A stretch of DNA of 44,674 nucleotides from an uncultured Prevotellaceae bacterium (GTDB taxonomy: Bacteria > Bacteroidota > Bacteroidia > Bacteroidales > Bacteroidaceae), in assembly GCA_900320565.1 (NCBI GenBank), contig ONSR01000007.1, positions 1 through 44,674 of the forward strand, written 5' to 3'. Below the pieces are notes generated by a model, which saw nothing but the letters and a program-made list of their open reading frames with translations, was not told where the DNA came from and did not search any database. Positions 31,004-40,613 of the stretch are shown here, piece after piece. Each line of letters opens with the position of its first letter. Position 1 is the stretch's first letter. A program made the translations under genes and the position numbers.

Positions 31004-34000
31004 ATGGAAGAAAAACGAACAGCACAAGGATTGAACGGCCTCATCGTTCGATTCGCGTTGACGGCGCTGCTCTTGTCGCTTACCGCAACAGCCTACTCCA
31101 TCCCCACAAAAAGAGGGGAGAAAGAGCCCTCGCAGGTCACGCAGAACGACGAACCGCAGCAACCGAAGAGAAAGATTAGCGGACAACTCCTCGACGAGCA
31201 GGGCGAACCGCTCATCGGAGCCAGCATCTCCGTCAAAGGCACCAGCGAAAAAGCCATCACGGACATCAACGGAAACTTTCGCCTCATGACCGGCGAGGAC
31301 GCTCCCGTACTGGTCTTTTCCTACATGGGATTCCAGACGAAGGAAGTAGCCCTCAGCCAAAACTCGATGGTCGATGGCGGGTGGTCAATGGTCAATGTGG
31401 AAATGTCGGAAGACACAGCACAGCTCGAAGAAGTGGTCGTCACAGCGCTCGGCATCAAACGCGAGAAGAAGATGCTCGGCTATGCAGTCCAGGACCTCAA
31501 GGGCGAGCAGTTGAACCTGACGGGAGACCCCTCCGTCACCTCAGCCCTCTCTGGTAAAATCGCCGGTGTCGAAATGAATACCGCACCGACGGGACTGGGC
31601 GGCTCGACCAAGATAACCATTCGCGGCAACTCCTCACTCACGGACAACAACCAGCCGCTATGGATAGTGGACGGCGTTCCCTTCTCCGACAATCAGACGA
31701 GCGACGTGACGGCCTACGGCGGCTACGACAGAGGTGGAACCGTCTTCGACCTCAATCCCGACGACATCGAAAGCATTTCCGTGCTGAAAGGCCCTAACGC
31801 AGCAGCCCTCTACGGCGCCCGAGCCGGTAATGGCGTCATTCTTGTCACCACGAAGAAGGGTGCGAAGAAAGACGGCTGGGGCATCAGCTATTCCGGAACC
31901 TTCACTTGGAGTCAGGCCGCTCAGACCATCAAGTTGCAGGACAAATACGGTCAGGGCGATAATGGCACGAAGGAATATCTCTACGACGACGGCGGAAACA
32001 TCGTCAGCATGACTGGTCAGAACTCCTTCGGCCCCCTGCTCGACGGCAATGACGACGTCACCTGGAACGGCCAGATCATTCCCTACAAAGCCTACGGCAA
32101 CAAGCTGACCGACTACTTCAAGACAGGCTTCTCGCACTACCACTCCGTGGCTTTGGGCAAGCAGACCGATACGTCTCACTTCCGCCTCTCTTTCGGATAC
32201 AACGACAACCGCGGCATGTTCAAGGATGAAAGCCTGAACAAGATAAACATCGACCTCAATGCAGGACAAAAGATAAACAAGTGGTTCAGCGTGGACGGCA
32301 AGATATCTCTGTCCAGAACCAAGGCCGAGAACCGTCCGCAGACAGGACTCTGGGGCGAAGTCGGCCAGCTGCTCCTCATCCCAGCCAACATTCGCCTCTG
32401 CGACCTGGAACAGTACAGCACCCCACTCCGCCCGCATCAGAACTGGTTCGGGCCCGACATGAACTACCTCAACCCCTACTACATCCGCCATCAACTGCAG
32501 AACAGCGACGAAAGGCTCCGTGCCTTCGGATACTTCGCAGGCAACCTCGACATCAAACCCTGGCTGAAGTTCCAGGCAAAATATGCTTTCGACTACTATC
32601 GCACACGCATTCAGGAGACCAACCTCAGCCTTGCCCTTCAAGCCATCACTACAGGCGACGACACTTGGCAATCGAAGCTAACCGACGATGGCATGTACCG
32701 AGGAGAGACGAATCACTTCGAGCACAACATCTCCGCAATGTTCCTCGGCGACTATACCCTCAACGATAATTGGCGCTTCGGATACACCCTGGGCGGCAAC
32801 ATCATGTACCAGAAGTATGAACTCCTCGGGGCTTCCGTGCAGAACATGCTCGTCAAGGACACTTGGCTCTTCAATACCGCCGAGCGACTCAACAGCGCGA
32901 CAGATGCCGGCAGCGACAGGGCGATGTACTCCATCTTTGCCTCCGCTCAGGTGGCCTTCAGGGAATATCTCTCGCTCGACCTCACCGCAAGAAACGATTG
33001 GTCGTCCACCCTGCCCTCGAGCAACCGCTCGTTCTTCTATCCGTCGGCTTCGCTGAGCTACATCTTCTCCGACTTCATGAGCTCCATCGACAAGCCGCTC
33101 CCCAAATGGGTCACTTTCTCGAAGGTTCGCCTCTCGTGGGCCCAAGTCGGTAAAGACCCAGAGCCTTACAACCTCTACAACACCCAGTTGTACAGCTTCT
33201 CGAACGGCGTTCGCCAGTCCGCCGTGCAGACCATCAAGATGAACAACAACCTGAAGCCCGAAATCAAGACCTCCTACGAGGTGGGACTCGATATGAAGTT
33301 CCTGCAGAACCGTCTCGGCTTCGACTTCACATTCTATTACAATACCACAAAGAACCAGGCGATGCTGGTCGATGCCTCTTCCCCGTGGAGCCAGCAATGG
33401 GTGAACGCCGGCAAGATCAGCAATAGAGGTATCGAGTTCACACTCTATACGACACCCATCAAGACCAAGGACTTCACCTTCGACCTCAACCTGAACCTCG
33501 CTCACAACGTCAGCAAAGTCGATGAGTTGGCTGATGGCGTGAACCGCATCTACTTTGCCGGCGACTCGCACATGCCCGTCAAAGTCGGTGCCGTAACAGG
33601 CGGCAAGCTTGGCGACATCTATGCCAATAAGCTCATGAAACGCGACGCGGCAGGCAATCCCATACTCGATGCCAACGGACTTCCGCAGCCCGAAACCGGC
33701 GGCGGCAATCAGGAACAATGGCTCCTCGACCACCCTATCGGCAACATTCAGCCTAAGTTGTTGATGTCTTTGATGCCCACCTTCAACTATCGCGGCATTA
33801 TCCTCTCGGGCCTGATCGACGCAAAGATAGGCGGCGACATAGTCAGCGTCTCCGAAGGAATGGCGACGCTCGTGGGAACATCAGAGCGCACACTCGACCG
33901 CGACTTCCCCAATGCGGTGGATTATTACAAGACAATCGGACTCTATTCCAATACTCAAGGCTATGCCGAGGAGTTCGTGCACGACGCTTCCTACATTAAA

Positions 34001-34228
34001 CTGAAGGAACTTTCCATCGGCTACGACTTCCCGAAGAAGCTGTTCCTGAAGACTCCCCTCACTTCCTTGCGACTCTCTTTCGTTGCCCGCAATCTCTGCT
34101 TCCTCATGAAGAATGCCCCCGGCAACCCAGAAGGAGGCTACGACACAACGATGTTCTCGCAGGCACTCGACTTCCTCTCTGTGCCATATGCACGTACCTA
34201 CGGACTCACTCTAAACTTAGGATTTTGA
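31004..34228 (+). CDS. SusC-like TonB-dependent outer-membrane transporter
   Basis: The 1074-residue product has an N-terminal export signal, a carboxypeptidase-like extension (ISGQLLDEQGEPLIGASISV to NGNFRL, about 58-95), the SusC hallmark EEVVVTALGIKREKK (about 144-158), a plug domain (LWIVDGVPF, SVLKGPNAAALYGARAGNG) and a barrel ending in YGLTLNLGF. It imports oligosaccharides captured by the SusD lipoprotein encoded 4 bases downstream. A 7-bp tandem repeat (31366-31400) inserts Met/Val/Gly-rich residues (about 121-132) at the end of the N-terminal extension. No sensor or anti-sigma gene is adjacent. Confidence 0.95.
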   Translation: MEEKRTAQGLNGLIVRFALTALLLSLTATAYSIPTKRGEKEPSQVTQNDEPQQPKRKISGQLLDEQGEPLIGASISVKGTSEKAITDINGNFRLMTGEDAPVLVFSYMGFQTKEVALSQNSMVDGGWSMVNVEMSEDTAQLEEVVVTALGIKREKKMLGYAVQDLKGEQLNLTGDPSVTSALSGKIAGVEMNTAPTGLGGSTKITIRGNSSLTDNNQPLWIVDGVPFSDNQTSDVTAYGGYDRGGTVFDLNPDDIESISVLKGPNAAALYGARAGNGVILVTTKKGAKKDGWGISYSGTFTWSQAAQTIKLQDKYGQGDNGTKEYLYDDGGNIVSMTGQNSFGPLLDGNDDVTWNGQIIPYKAYGNKLTDYFKTGFSHYHSVALGKQTDTSHFRLSFGYNDNRGMFKDESLNKINIDLNAGQKINKWFSVDGKISLSRTKAENRPQTGLWGEVGQLLLIPANIRLCDLEQYSTPLRPHQNWFGPDMNYLNPYYIRHQLQNSDERLRAFGYFAGNLDIKPWLKFQAKYAFDYYRTRIQETNLSLALQAITTGDDTWQSKLTDDGMYRGETNHFEHNISAMFLGDYTLNDNWRFGYTLGGNIMYQKYELLGASVQNMLVKDTWLFNTAERLNSATDAGSDRAMYSIFASAQVAFREYLSLDLTARNDWSSTLPSSNRSFFYPSASLSYIFSDFMSSIDKPLPKWVTFSKVRLSWAQVGKDPEPYNLYNTQLYSFSNGVRQSAVQTIKMNNNLKPEIKTSYEVGLDMKFLQNRLGFDFTFYYNTTKNQAMLVDASSPWSQQWVNAGKISNRGIEFTLYTTPIKTKDFTFDLNLNLAHNVSKVDELADGVNRIYFAGDSHMPVKVGAVTGGKLGDIYANKLMKRDAAGNPILDANGLPQPETGGGNQEQWLLDHPIGNIQPKLLMSLMPTFNYRGIILSGLIDAKIGGDIVSVSEGMATLVGTSERTLDRDFPNAVDYYKTIGLYSNTQGYAEEFVHDASYIKLKELSIGYDFPKKLFLKTPLTSLRLSFVARNLCFLMKNAPGNPEGGYDTTMFSQALDFLSVPYARTYGLTLNLGF
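31366..31400. repeat. Heptad repeat in susC coding sequence (GATGGTC/AATGGTC)
   Basis: GATGGTC, GATGGCG, GGTGGTC, AATGGTC and AATGTGG follow each other at 7 bp. The units resemble the inverse of the CATTGAC array in the M60 gene. Confidence 0.75.
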
Positions 34229-34232
34229 CATT

Positions 34233-36098
34233 ATGAAACATCACATATATAATAAGGTAAGCCTCCTGCTTCTTACCTCATCCTTCTTCCTTCTTACCTC
34301 TTGCTACGACCTCACCGAAATGAGCCATAATCCCTATGCATTGGAGGGTAGCGGAGGAGCAGCCAACGGCGAGATTGTCGATGTGGACGACGATACGAAA
34401 TATGCCGACATCAACCTTAACTATGCCGTCACAGCAGAGGACTCTGCCATTTGGAAAGAGCAAATAAGTGCTGTGCCCGACAAGTTCCGTTCCTTCCTCT
34501 ATCAGAGTTACTACTCACAATACCAGCGAGCCACGAACCTGACGCACGATGTCTATTCCGGCTACGGCGCCTACAACCAGCCGAAGCACATGAATGGTTC
34601 GCCCAGATACGGCTATACGGATGGCTGGTCGGCTTATCGTTGGGAGGACTTCTACAACCAGCGTTGCACGGAATACCGTGAGATTCTGCGCGCCCTCAAG
34701 TTCAACGACAACCCGGAACGCTATAAGAACATGTTCTACAAGGTGCGCATCTACATGGCTTTCGTCCTGCTTGCTCACACAGATACCTACGGAGACATGC
34801 CTTGCAAGGAGTACGTGCAGGCCAAGATACCCGAGCAGAACAATGTGGCGTACAACACGCAGGAGGAAATCTACGATTGCATGTTTCGCATGCTCGAGCA
34901 GGCTGTTGACTCCATCAAGCCAAACGATGACAGTCAGTACAACATTACCGATGGCGATATCTGCTACTTTGGCGACGACCTGAAATGGCTTCGCTTTGCT
35001 AACACCCTGCGCCTCCGCATGGCACTTCGCATATCAAACGTCGACCCCGAGCGTGCCAAGGAGGAAGGCGAAGCAGCCCTCAACAACGAATACGGCCTGC
35101 TTGAGTCGAACGAAGACAACATGCAGACGGTTCCCAAATATGCCTCTACCAGTATAGGCGGCGAGGATTCCGGCGGCGACGAGAACGGCATAGCGATGTG
35201 TTCGGTTGCCTACAACGGCGAGTTCGTCCTGTCTTGGGACATGGAGCAGTTCTACAGGAACCTCTCGACAGGCGGTGCCGAGTACACCATCAAGACAGGC
35301 AGAACAGGTAGCACGACCAAGATAATCGACCCGCGCTGCCTGAAGTGCTGGTTCAGGGCAAAGATGACGTCGGAAACCCTTGCAGCAGGCGAAGAGTCGC
35401 TCCGCGAGGATTATGTGGGCTGTCACCGCAATGCGCAGGACGACGAAGTGTCGATGTCCGTCCTCAACTACAGCCTCACCAAGACGCAGCCAAAGCCTGC
35501 ATCGAAGGACTTGAACCCCGACTTCTACTTCAACTACTGCCGTCCGCACGTCTGGCTCAGTTATGCCGAGAGTCTCTTCCTCAAGGCCGAAGCCGTTCTT
35601 CGCGGCTGGAGCGGCACAGCGCTGACAATGGGCGTAGAAGATTATGTGCGTGCCGGCATACAGGCTTCCATGGATCATTATCAGGTGGATGCAGCCGAAG
35701 CACAGTCTTACATTGACGGCGTCGTCTGCTTCAACGATGGAACCTTCCAAAGCGGGGACAACGAACGCATCCTCGAAGCACTCATCACCCACAAGTGGAT
35801 GGCAGTTTTCCCGAACGGCAACGAAGGCTGGGCCGACTTCCGTCGCACAGACTATCCTGCCCTGGAGGGTATGTACAATACCGAGACAGGCGTCGTCACC
35901 AACACATCAGGCGACCCAATCCTTGACCATCACCTCATCAAACGACTCCTCTATCCCAATAGCGAGAGTCAGAACCAGTACTTCCAGAACAATGCCGAAC
36001 TGCAGGAAAAGAACCGGCAAAGCACACGTCTCTGGTGGGATGTGGACGATACGATGGATGACGAAGGACATCGCAAGACATACAACAACTTCAGATAA
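34233..36098 (+). CDS. SusD/RagB-like glycan-binding lipoprotein
   Basis: The 621-residue product has a lipoprotein signal (FFLLTSC, C24) and the alpha-helical TPR-like core of SusD proteins, with YKNMFYKVRIYMAFVLLAHTDTYGDMP and FANTLRLRMALRISNVDP as family landmarks. It sits on the outer face of the outer membrane and caps the SusC pore. It is translated 4 bases after susC and 23 bases before the GH85 gene, so the three form one operon. Confidence 0.93.
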   Translation: MKHHIYNKVSLLLLTSSFFLLTSCYDLTEMSHNPYALEGSGGAANGEIVDVDDDTKYADINLNYAVTAEDSAIWKEQISAVPDKFRSFLYQSYYSQYQRATNLTHDVYSGYGAYNQPKHMNGSPRYGYTDGWSAYRWEDFYNQRCTEYREILRALKFNDNPERYKNMFYKVRIYMAFVLLAHTDTYGDMPCKEYVQAKIPEQNNVAYNTQEEIYDCMFRMLEQAVDSIKPNDDSQYNITDGDICYFGDDLKWLRFANTLRLRMALRISNVDPERAKEEGEAALNNEYGLLESNEDNMQTVPKYASTSIGGEDSGGDENGIAMCSVAYNGEFVLSWDMEQFYRNLSTGGAEYTIKTGRTGSTTKIIDPRCLKCWFRAKMTSETLAAGEESLREDYVGCHRNAQDDEVSMSVLNYSLTKTQPKPASKDLNPDFYFNYCRPHVWLSYAESLFLKAEAVLRGWSGTALTMGVEDYVRAGIQASMDHYQVDAAEAQSYIDGVVCFNDGTFQSGDNERILEALITHKWMAVFPNGNEGWADFRRTDYPALEGMYNTETGVVTNTSGDPILDHHLIKRLLYPNSESQNQYFQNNAELQEKNRQSTRLWWDVDDTMDDEGHRKTYNNFR

Positions 36099-36121
36099 CA
36101 ATACTTCTAAATACTTATATT

Positions 36122-39100
36122 ATGAATCTAAAACAGTTTTCCCTTTCGGCAGCACTGCTGCTGACGGCAACGATGGGCTTTAGCCAACAGCCCTTCAACG
36201 TATGTTGCCACCCGCAAGACATCAGGAACTGGACGCCCGGCTCCAATCCCGACGACGCTTTCAACGTGGCAAAGGTTCCCCTTCAGGCACGTTTCAAGGA
36301 GCCTACATTGATGAAAGCTAACGCTAACCAATACTATGAAGGACAGATTTGTAACTCTACAATTCTGTATCCTACTTGTTCTCTTTGTCCTTCACAAGGT
36401 GAGCTGAACAACTTCCTGGGCTATCAGCCTACCTATTGGCAATATATGGACAAGCTGGTCTATTGGGCTGGTGCTGCATCGGAAGGCATCATCAACATTC
36501 CGCCAGCTGGCTCCACGGATGCAGCCCACCAGAGTGGCGTGAAGTCGCTGGGCAACATCTTCTTCCCCCCTGCTGCCTTTGGAGGCACACAGACTTGGGT
36601 TCGTGAGATGTTGGCTCAGGAAGGCGGTCACTATCCGATGGCTGTGAAACTGTATGAGATGGCTAAGTACTATGGCTTCGACGGCTGGTTCATCAACGAG
36701 GAGACTGGCGGTGGCTCGCAAAGTGAATGGGAAGCATTCTGCCGCGACTTCTATGCTGCTGCTATGGCCGACGACCCGAACACGCAGATGGAGATTCAGT
36801 GGTACAATGCCTCACGCTATCCCAACACAGGCATCCTTAAGACGCACGTCAACACATCCCAGTTCTTGGAGTATGGTGCTGTAGGCGACTACCGCGGCTA
36901 TGCTTCTCAACTTAACTGCACGGAAGCCCAGACTTTCTCGAAGATATACGCAGGCATCGAGTTGGCACAAGCAGGTCACCTCGGATGGACATCCGCTCTG
37001 AACAGTGCTATGCCCACCACAGGTCACGTAGGTTCGCTCGACCTCTTCTGTCCTGAGACGAAGATTTGGGAAGACCCTGCGAAGCGTGCCTTCAAGTCGG
37101 CAAGCGATTGTCATGGTGAGACAGCTTATCCCATTGCCAAGACCGTCTTCGACAATGAAGAGGATATGTGGGTGAATACCAATTCCAATCCCACTTCTAT
37201 TCCCACGAGTGGCTTCCCTGGCGTATCGAGCCGTGTCCTAGAACGTTCTGTCATCACATCCATGCCTTTCGTGAGCGACATGAGTGTCGGCAATGGCAAG
37301 CATCGCTTCGTCAAGGGAGAGATTCAAGGCACAACGGACTGGTACCATTCTGGCATGCAGAGCGTGCTGCCAACGTGGCGTTGGTGGATTGACCGCGGCT
37401 CAGGCCTGACCGTATCCATTGATTGGGACAATGCTTGGAACGTAGGTTCGAGCTTTAAGATTTCCGGTACACTTTCCTCTGGCGACCATGTAATGCGCCT
37501 GTACAAGACGCAGATTCCCGTCGTGAATGGTGGTGTCTTGCGCTTAGTGTATAAGTCATCGAGGCGTGTTACGATGCAGGCCAAGCTTTCTACAGAAAGC
37601 TCTGTTACGCCTAATGTATCATTGACAGGCACAGCAACCGAAGTGAATGGCTGGACTGTTTGCGACTTCGACCTTTCCTCATTGAATGGCAATACGATAT
37701 ACATGATTGGCTTTAACGTCAGGTCCACAGCGAATCTGAGCAACTATTCGCTGAACATCGGTCAGGTCGCTGTGCTTCCCGTGGACTACACGCCTGCTCC
37801 TGTTCAGGTGACGGACCTTTCAACGACAAGCACTTTAGGCGAGGAAAGTGGCGACATCCGCATCACGTGGAAGTACACGTGGAACAACAACTTCGACCAT
37901 TTCGATATCTACACGCAGACGATGGATGGCCAGAAGACGCTTGTCGGCCAGACGCGCGACGAGGGATTCTACATTCCTCCTTTCGACCGCAATGGTTCAG
38001 ACAGTTACATTTCCGTATTCGTTGTGCCAGTCATGAAAGATGGCGTGCAACAGGCTCCCAGCGAACTTCAAGTGAACTATCCTGCTCCCACTGCTCCGAA
38101 GGTAACATATTCTGTCTCTCCGAAGAGCTATATTCTGGTGGGCGAGACGGTTACCGTGACAGCGAACTGCACTGGCCACCCAACGGGCTACCTATGGACA
38201 TTGCCCGAGAGTGTTGAACTTGCAGGAGGAGACCTTACGAGCCAGTCGGTTACTGTCAGGGCAAAGCAAGAAGGCAAAATCAGCCTCACCGTTGCTGCCA
38301 CGAATGAAGTAGGCACGACGGAATATACTGCTGAGGCATTCGACGTCTTTGCCGATGCTGCAGCCCAGAATGCTGTCTATAACATCATCAAGGGGAAGAC
38401 GGTCGTCAGCTATAGCGGCTCGACGAACTCGACCGAGGTGCCTGGCAAGATCATCGATGGTGTGACGAATCCCTCTGCAACCTCTTCGAAATGGTGTAAC
38501 ATCTCTCCTGATAATGAAGTCGTCTTCGATGCGGAGGGAGCCTATCGCATTTATGGCTTCGTCATCTACGACGGCAATGCAGGCCCTGAATCAGGCGTCG
38601 ACCAGATTGACCGCTACACGATTGAACTCTCGCAAGACGGCGTAAACTGGCAGACGGTTGTCGATAACAACACGCCTGGCAACGAGAAGATTTCCATCAA
38701 GAGCGACTACATCGCTCCCGTCAAAGCCCGTTATGTCCGCCTTCGTCCGCACGTCAACGGAACCCTTCGCATCTGGGAGTTCGAGGTCTATGGTAAGGAG
38801 GACAATAACCTGACGATGACCGTCGATCCCAAGGAATTGACGCTGGCAGCCGGTTCTGATAGCGACATTAAAGTCCGCTACGATCTGGGAGGCGACAAGC
38901 GCGAGGACTACTTCGTCTGCACGGCAACTTCTGCTACAGGCAATTCCACCATTGGCAACATCACTGAGGATGTGGCCACACAGACCTTCACCGTTCCCAT
39001 CCACGCCGGTTATGCCTATGGAGTTGACAACATAACCATCACCATCAACAACGGTGGAGCTTACCAAGAGCGCACGCTCACCCTCACCATCGATTCTGAT

Positions 39101-40366
39101 ACGCAGCCCAACATCCTTGCCGGCAAGACGGCAACCGTGCGTCACTACAAGGCCGACTATTCTTACGAGGCAGCCTACAACACCTACAACGTTCAGACGC
39201 TAACCGATGGCGACAAACAGGCAGAAGGCCTACTCGAGATTGAGGACTTCTCCACTCACAAGCGCGACCTCTGGGCCATCTTCGAAGCACCGACATCTGC
39301 CGGATGGAATCTCTCCAAAGTGAACATCTACCTGCCCGACGGCAACTACGGAGAGAACGATAACGGCAACGAGGGCACCGTCACCAAGACCGTCGAGATT
39401 TGTGTCGGCAACGACCTGACGTCCATGCAGACCATCAAGACCTTCAACGACCTGGACGGCATCTCCGAGTTGTCCTACATCCTGCCCGAGTACAAGAACA
39501 CTAAGTACCTGGCCATCGTCTCTACCCTGAACGCCTACTTCTACCCCTCAATGGCCGAGGTTGAAGCCTTCGAGCAATACGAGAGCGCCATCCCCGTTAA
39601 CGCGGCGGTAGAGATTGCCAACTGGCCCGACGACGTTCTGGCGGAAGGCACACCCACCACATCCTACACCGATGCCACGCTCGACAATCAGGGCTGGTGC
39701 CTCTTCACGCCAGCTGTCAAGACAGCCGGAGCGCTGCCCATCACCGACGGCAAGCTGACGACCAACAGCGGCATAGAGTACACCATCAACCCATCTGCCA
39801 AGAATGCACTGGTGCTCAAGACCATAAATTCCCCCAAGAAGATTGAGTTCACGGAACCTGCTTTCTGCGAAGAACTTTACTTCATCGTCATCTCGGCAGA
39901 AGGTACATCCACGCTCAAGGCTGCTGTAGGCTACGAGGACGGCACATCAGGACCTGCCCGGACGTTCTCCATTAGCGACTGGTACGGTAACAGCAGCGGG
40001 CAGGGAGAAGCCATCTACGGCCTCGACCGCATCAAGCGCGACAGCGGCGCTGGCTACAGTGCCGACCATTTCGACGGACGCACACGCTTCCGCATCTTCG
40101 AATACGCACTGCCTGCCGACCGCAGCAAGCAGACGAACAGCATCACCTTCACCTCCACGACATCGGGCAAGATACCGACCATCCTCGGCATCGCCAAGAA
40201 GTCCTACGCACCCGACCCAGACGGCATCGAAAAGCCTGAGGCAACAGGAAGGGACAAGATAGTCGGCATCTACTCTATCGGAGGCCAGAAACTGGCAGGA
40301 CTGCAGCGCGGCATCAACATCATCCGCTTCGCTGACGGATCTGTCAGGAAGATTACCAAGAGGTAA
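36122..40366 (+). CDS. Secreted GH85-like endo-beta-N-acetylglucosaminidase, multidomain
   Basis: The 1414-residue product has a signal peptide (cut near GFS-QQ). Residues from about 90 to 450 match the GH85 barrel: YQPTYWQYMDKLVYW, then the catalytic YYGFDGWFINEETGG with N192-E193-E194, corresponding to the family's N-x-E pair (oxazoline-stabilising Asn and acid Glu), and later DWYHSG and WRWWID. GH85 enzymes cut the chitobiose core of N-glycans. A beta-sandwich region follows, then a PKD-like segment (about 660-745), an F5/8 type C (discoidin-like) domain (about 760-890), and further modules. The last 34 residues (VGIYSIGGQKLAG to KITKR) resemble the tail of the LRR protein at the window start. 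Third gene of the SusC/SusD operon. Confidence 0.87.
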   Translation: MNLKQFSLSAALLLTATMGFSQQPFNVCCHPQDIRNWTPGSNPDDAFNVAKVPLQARFKEPTLMKANANQYYEGQICNSTILYPTCSLCPSQGELNNFLGYQPTYWQYMDKLVYWAGAASEGIINIPPAGSTDAAHQSGVKSLGNIFFPPAAFGGTQTWVREMLAQEGGHYPMAVKLYEMAKYYGFDGWFINEETGGGSQSEWEAFCRDFYAAAMADDPNTQMEIQWYNASRYPNTGILKTHVNTSQFLEYGAVGDYRGYASQLNCTEAQTFSKIYAGIELAQAGHLGWTSALNSAMPTTGHVGSLDLFCPETKIWEDPAKRAFKSASDCHGETAYPIAKTVFDNEEDMWVNTNSNPTSIPTSGFPGVSSRVLERSVITSMPFVSDMSVGNGKHRFVKGEIQGTTDWYHSGMQSVLPTWRWWIDRGSGLTVSIDWDNAWNVGSSFKISGTLSSGDHVMRLYKTQIPVVNGGVLRLVYKSSRRVTMQAKLSTESSVTPNVSLTGTATEVNGWTVCDFDLSSLNGNTIYMIGFNVRSTANLSNYSLNIGQVAVLPVDYTPAPVQVTDLSTTSTLGEESGDIRITWKYTWNNNFDHFDIYTQTMDGQKTLVGQTRDEGFYIPPFDRNGSDSYISVFVVPVMKDGVQQAPSELQVNYPAPTAPKVTYSVSPKSYILVGETVTVTANCTGHPTGYLWTLPESVELAGGDLTSQSVTVRAKQEGKISLTVAATNEVGTTEYTAEAFDVFADAAAQNAVYNIIKGKTVVSYSGSTNSTEVPGKIIDGVTNPSATSSKWCNISPDNEVVFDAEGAYRIYGFVIYDGNAGPESGVDQIDRYTIELSQDGVNWQTVVDNNTPGNEKISIKSDYIAPVKARYVRLRPHVNGTLRIWEFEVYGKEDNNLTMTVDPKELTLAAGSDSDIKVRYDLGGDKREDYFVCTATSATGNSTIGNITEDVATQTFTVPIHAGYAYGVDNITITINNGGAYQERTLTLTIDSDTQPNILAGKTATVRHYKADYSYEAAYNTYNVQTLTDGDKQAEGLLEIEDFSTHKRDLWAIFEAPTSAGWNLSKVNIYLPDGNYGENDNGNEGTVTKTVEICVGNDLTSMQTIKTFNDLDGISELSYILPEYKNTKYLAIVSTLNAYFYPSMAEVEAFEQYESAIPVNAAVEIANWPDDVLAEGTPTTSYTDATLDNQGWCLFTPAVKTAGALPITDGKLTTNSGIEYTINPSAKNALVLKTINSPKKIEFTEPAFCEELYFIVISAEGTSTLKAAVGYEDGTSGPARTFSISDWYGNSSGQGEAIYGLDRIKRDSGAGYSADHFDGRTRFRIFEYALPADRSKQTNSITFTSTTSGKIPTILGIAKKSYAPDPDGIEKPEATGRDKIVGIYSIGGQKLAGLQRGINIIRFADGSVRKITKR

Positions 40367-40390
40367 CGTCCGGTTTCTTATCGGCTCTAC

Positions 40391-40430
40391 AAATCCCCGT
40401 CGTCCTGTAAAGGACAGCGGGGATTTTTTT
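40391..40430 (+). terminator. Intrinsic terminator of the SusC/SusD/GH85 operon
   Basis: AAATCCCCG (40391-40399) pairs with CGGGGATTT (40418-40426), with an inner TCCT/AGGA pair, and runs into seven T. Confidence 0.88.
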
Positions 40431-40440
40431 GCTGCAATGA

Positions 40441-40542
40441 CAGCCCCGCACAACACATCGACGCACCCAAATCGACATAGGGGATTGGCCTTCGATGAAG
40501 GGCGTATATGTGCATGACGGCAAGAAGGTAGTCATCAAGTAA
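40441..40542 (+). pseudogene. Remnant C-terminal tail of a secreted protein
   Basis: A 33-codon open stretch ends KGVYVHDGKKVVIK and TAA, the same kind of C-terminal tail as those of the M60 proteins here (GGIYIRGGKKFMM). Nothing upstream in frame resembles a protein: the frame is closed by TGA at 40438, inside the region next to the operon terminator. It is most simply the last piece of a deleted gene. Confidence 0.5.
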
Positions 40543-40566
40543 CTTACCAAAAAGAAATACTCTTGC

Positions 40567-40603
40567 AAAAAAGGGCCGGTTCCACAAGGAATCGGCCCTT
40601 TTT
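40567..40603. terminator. Bidirectional intrinsic terminator
   Basis: AAAAAAGGGCCG and CGGCCCTTTTT with an inner TTCC/GGAA pair form a strong hairpin with A/T runs on both sides. It lies 11 bases after the stop of the leftward NagX-like gene and would also stop rightward transcripts. Confidence 0.88.
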
Positions 40604-40613
40604 CGTTAGCTGT

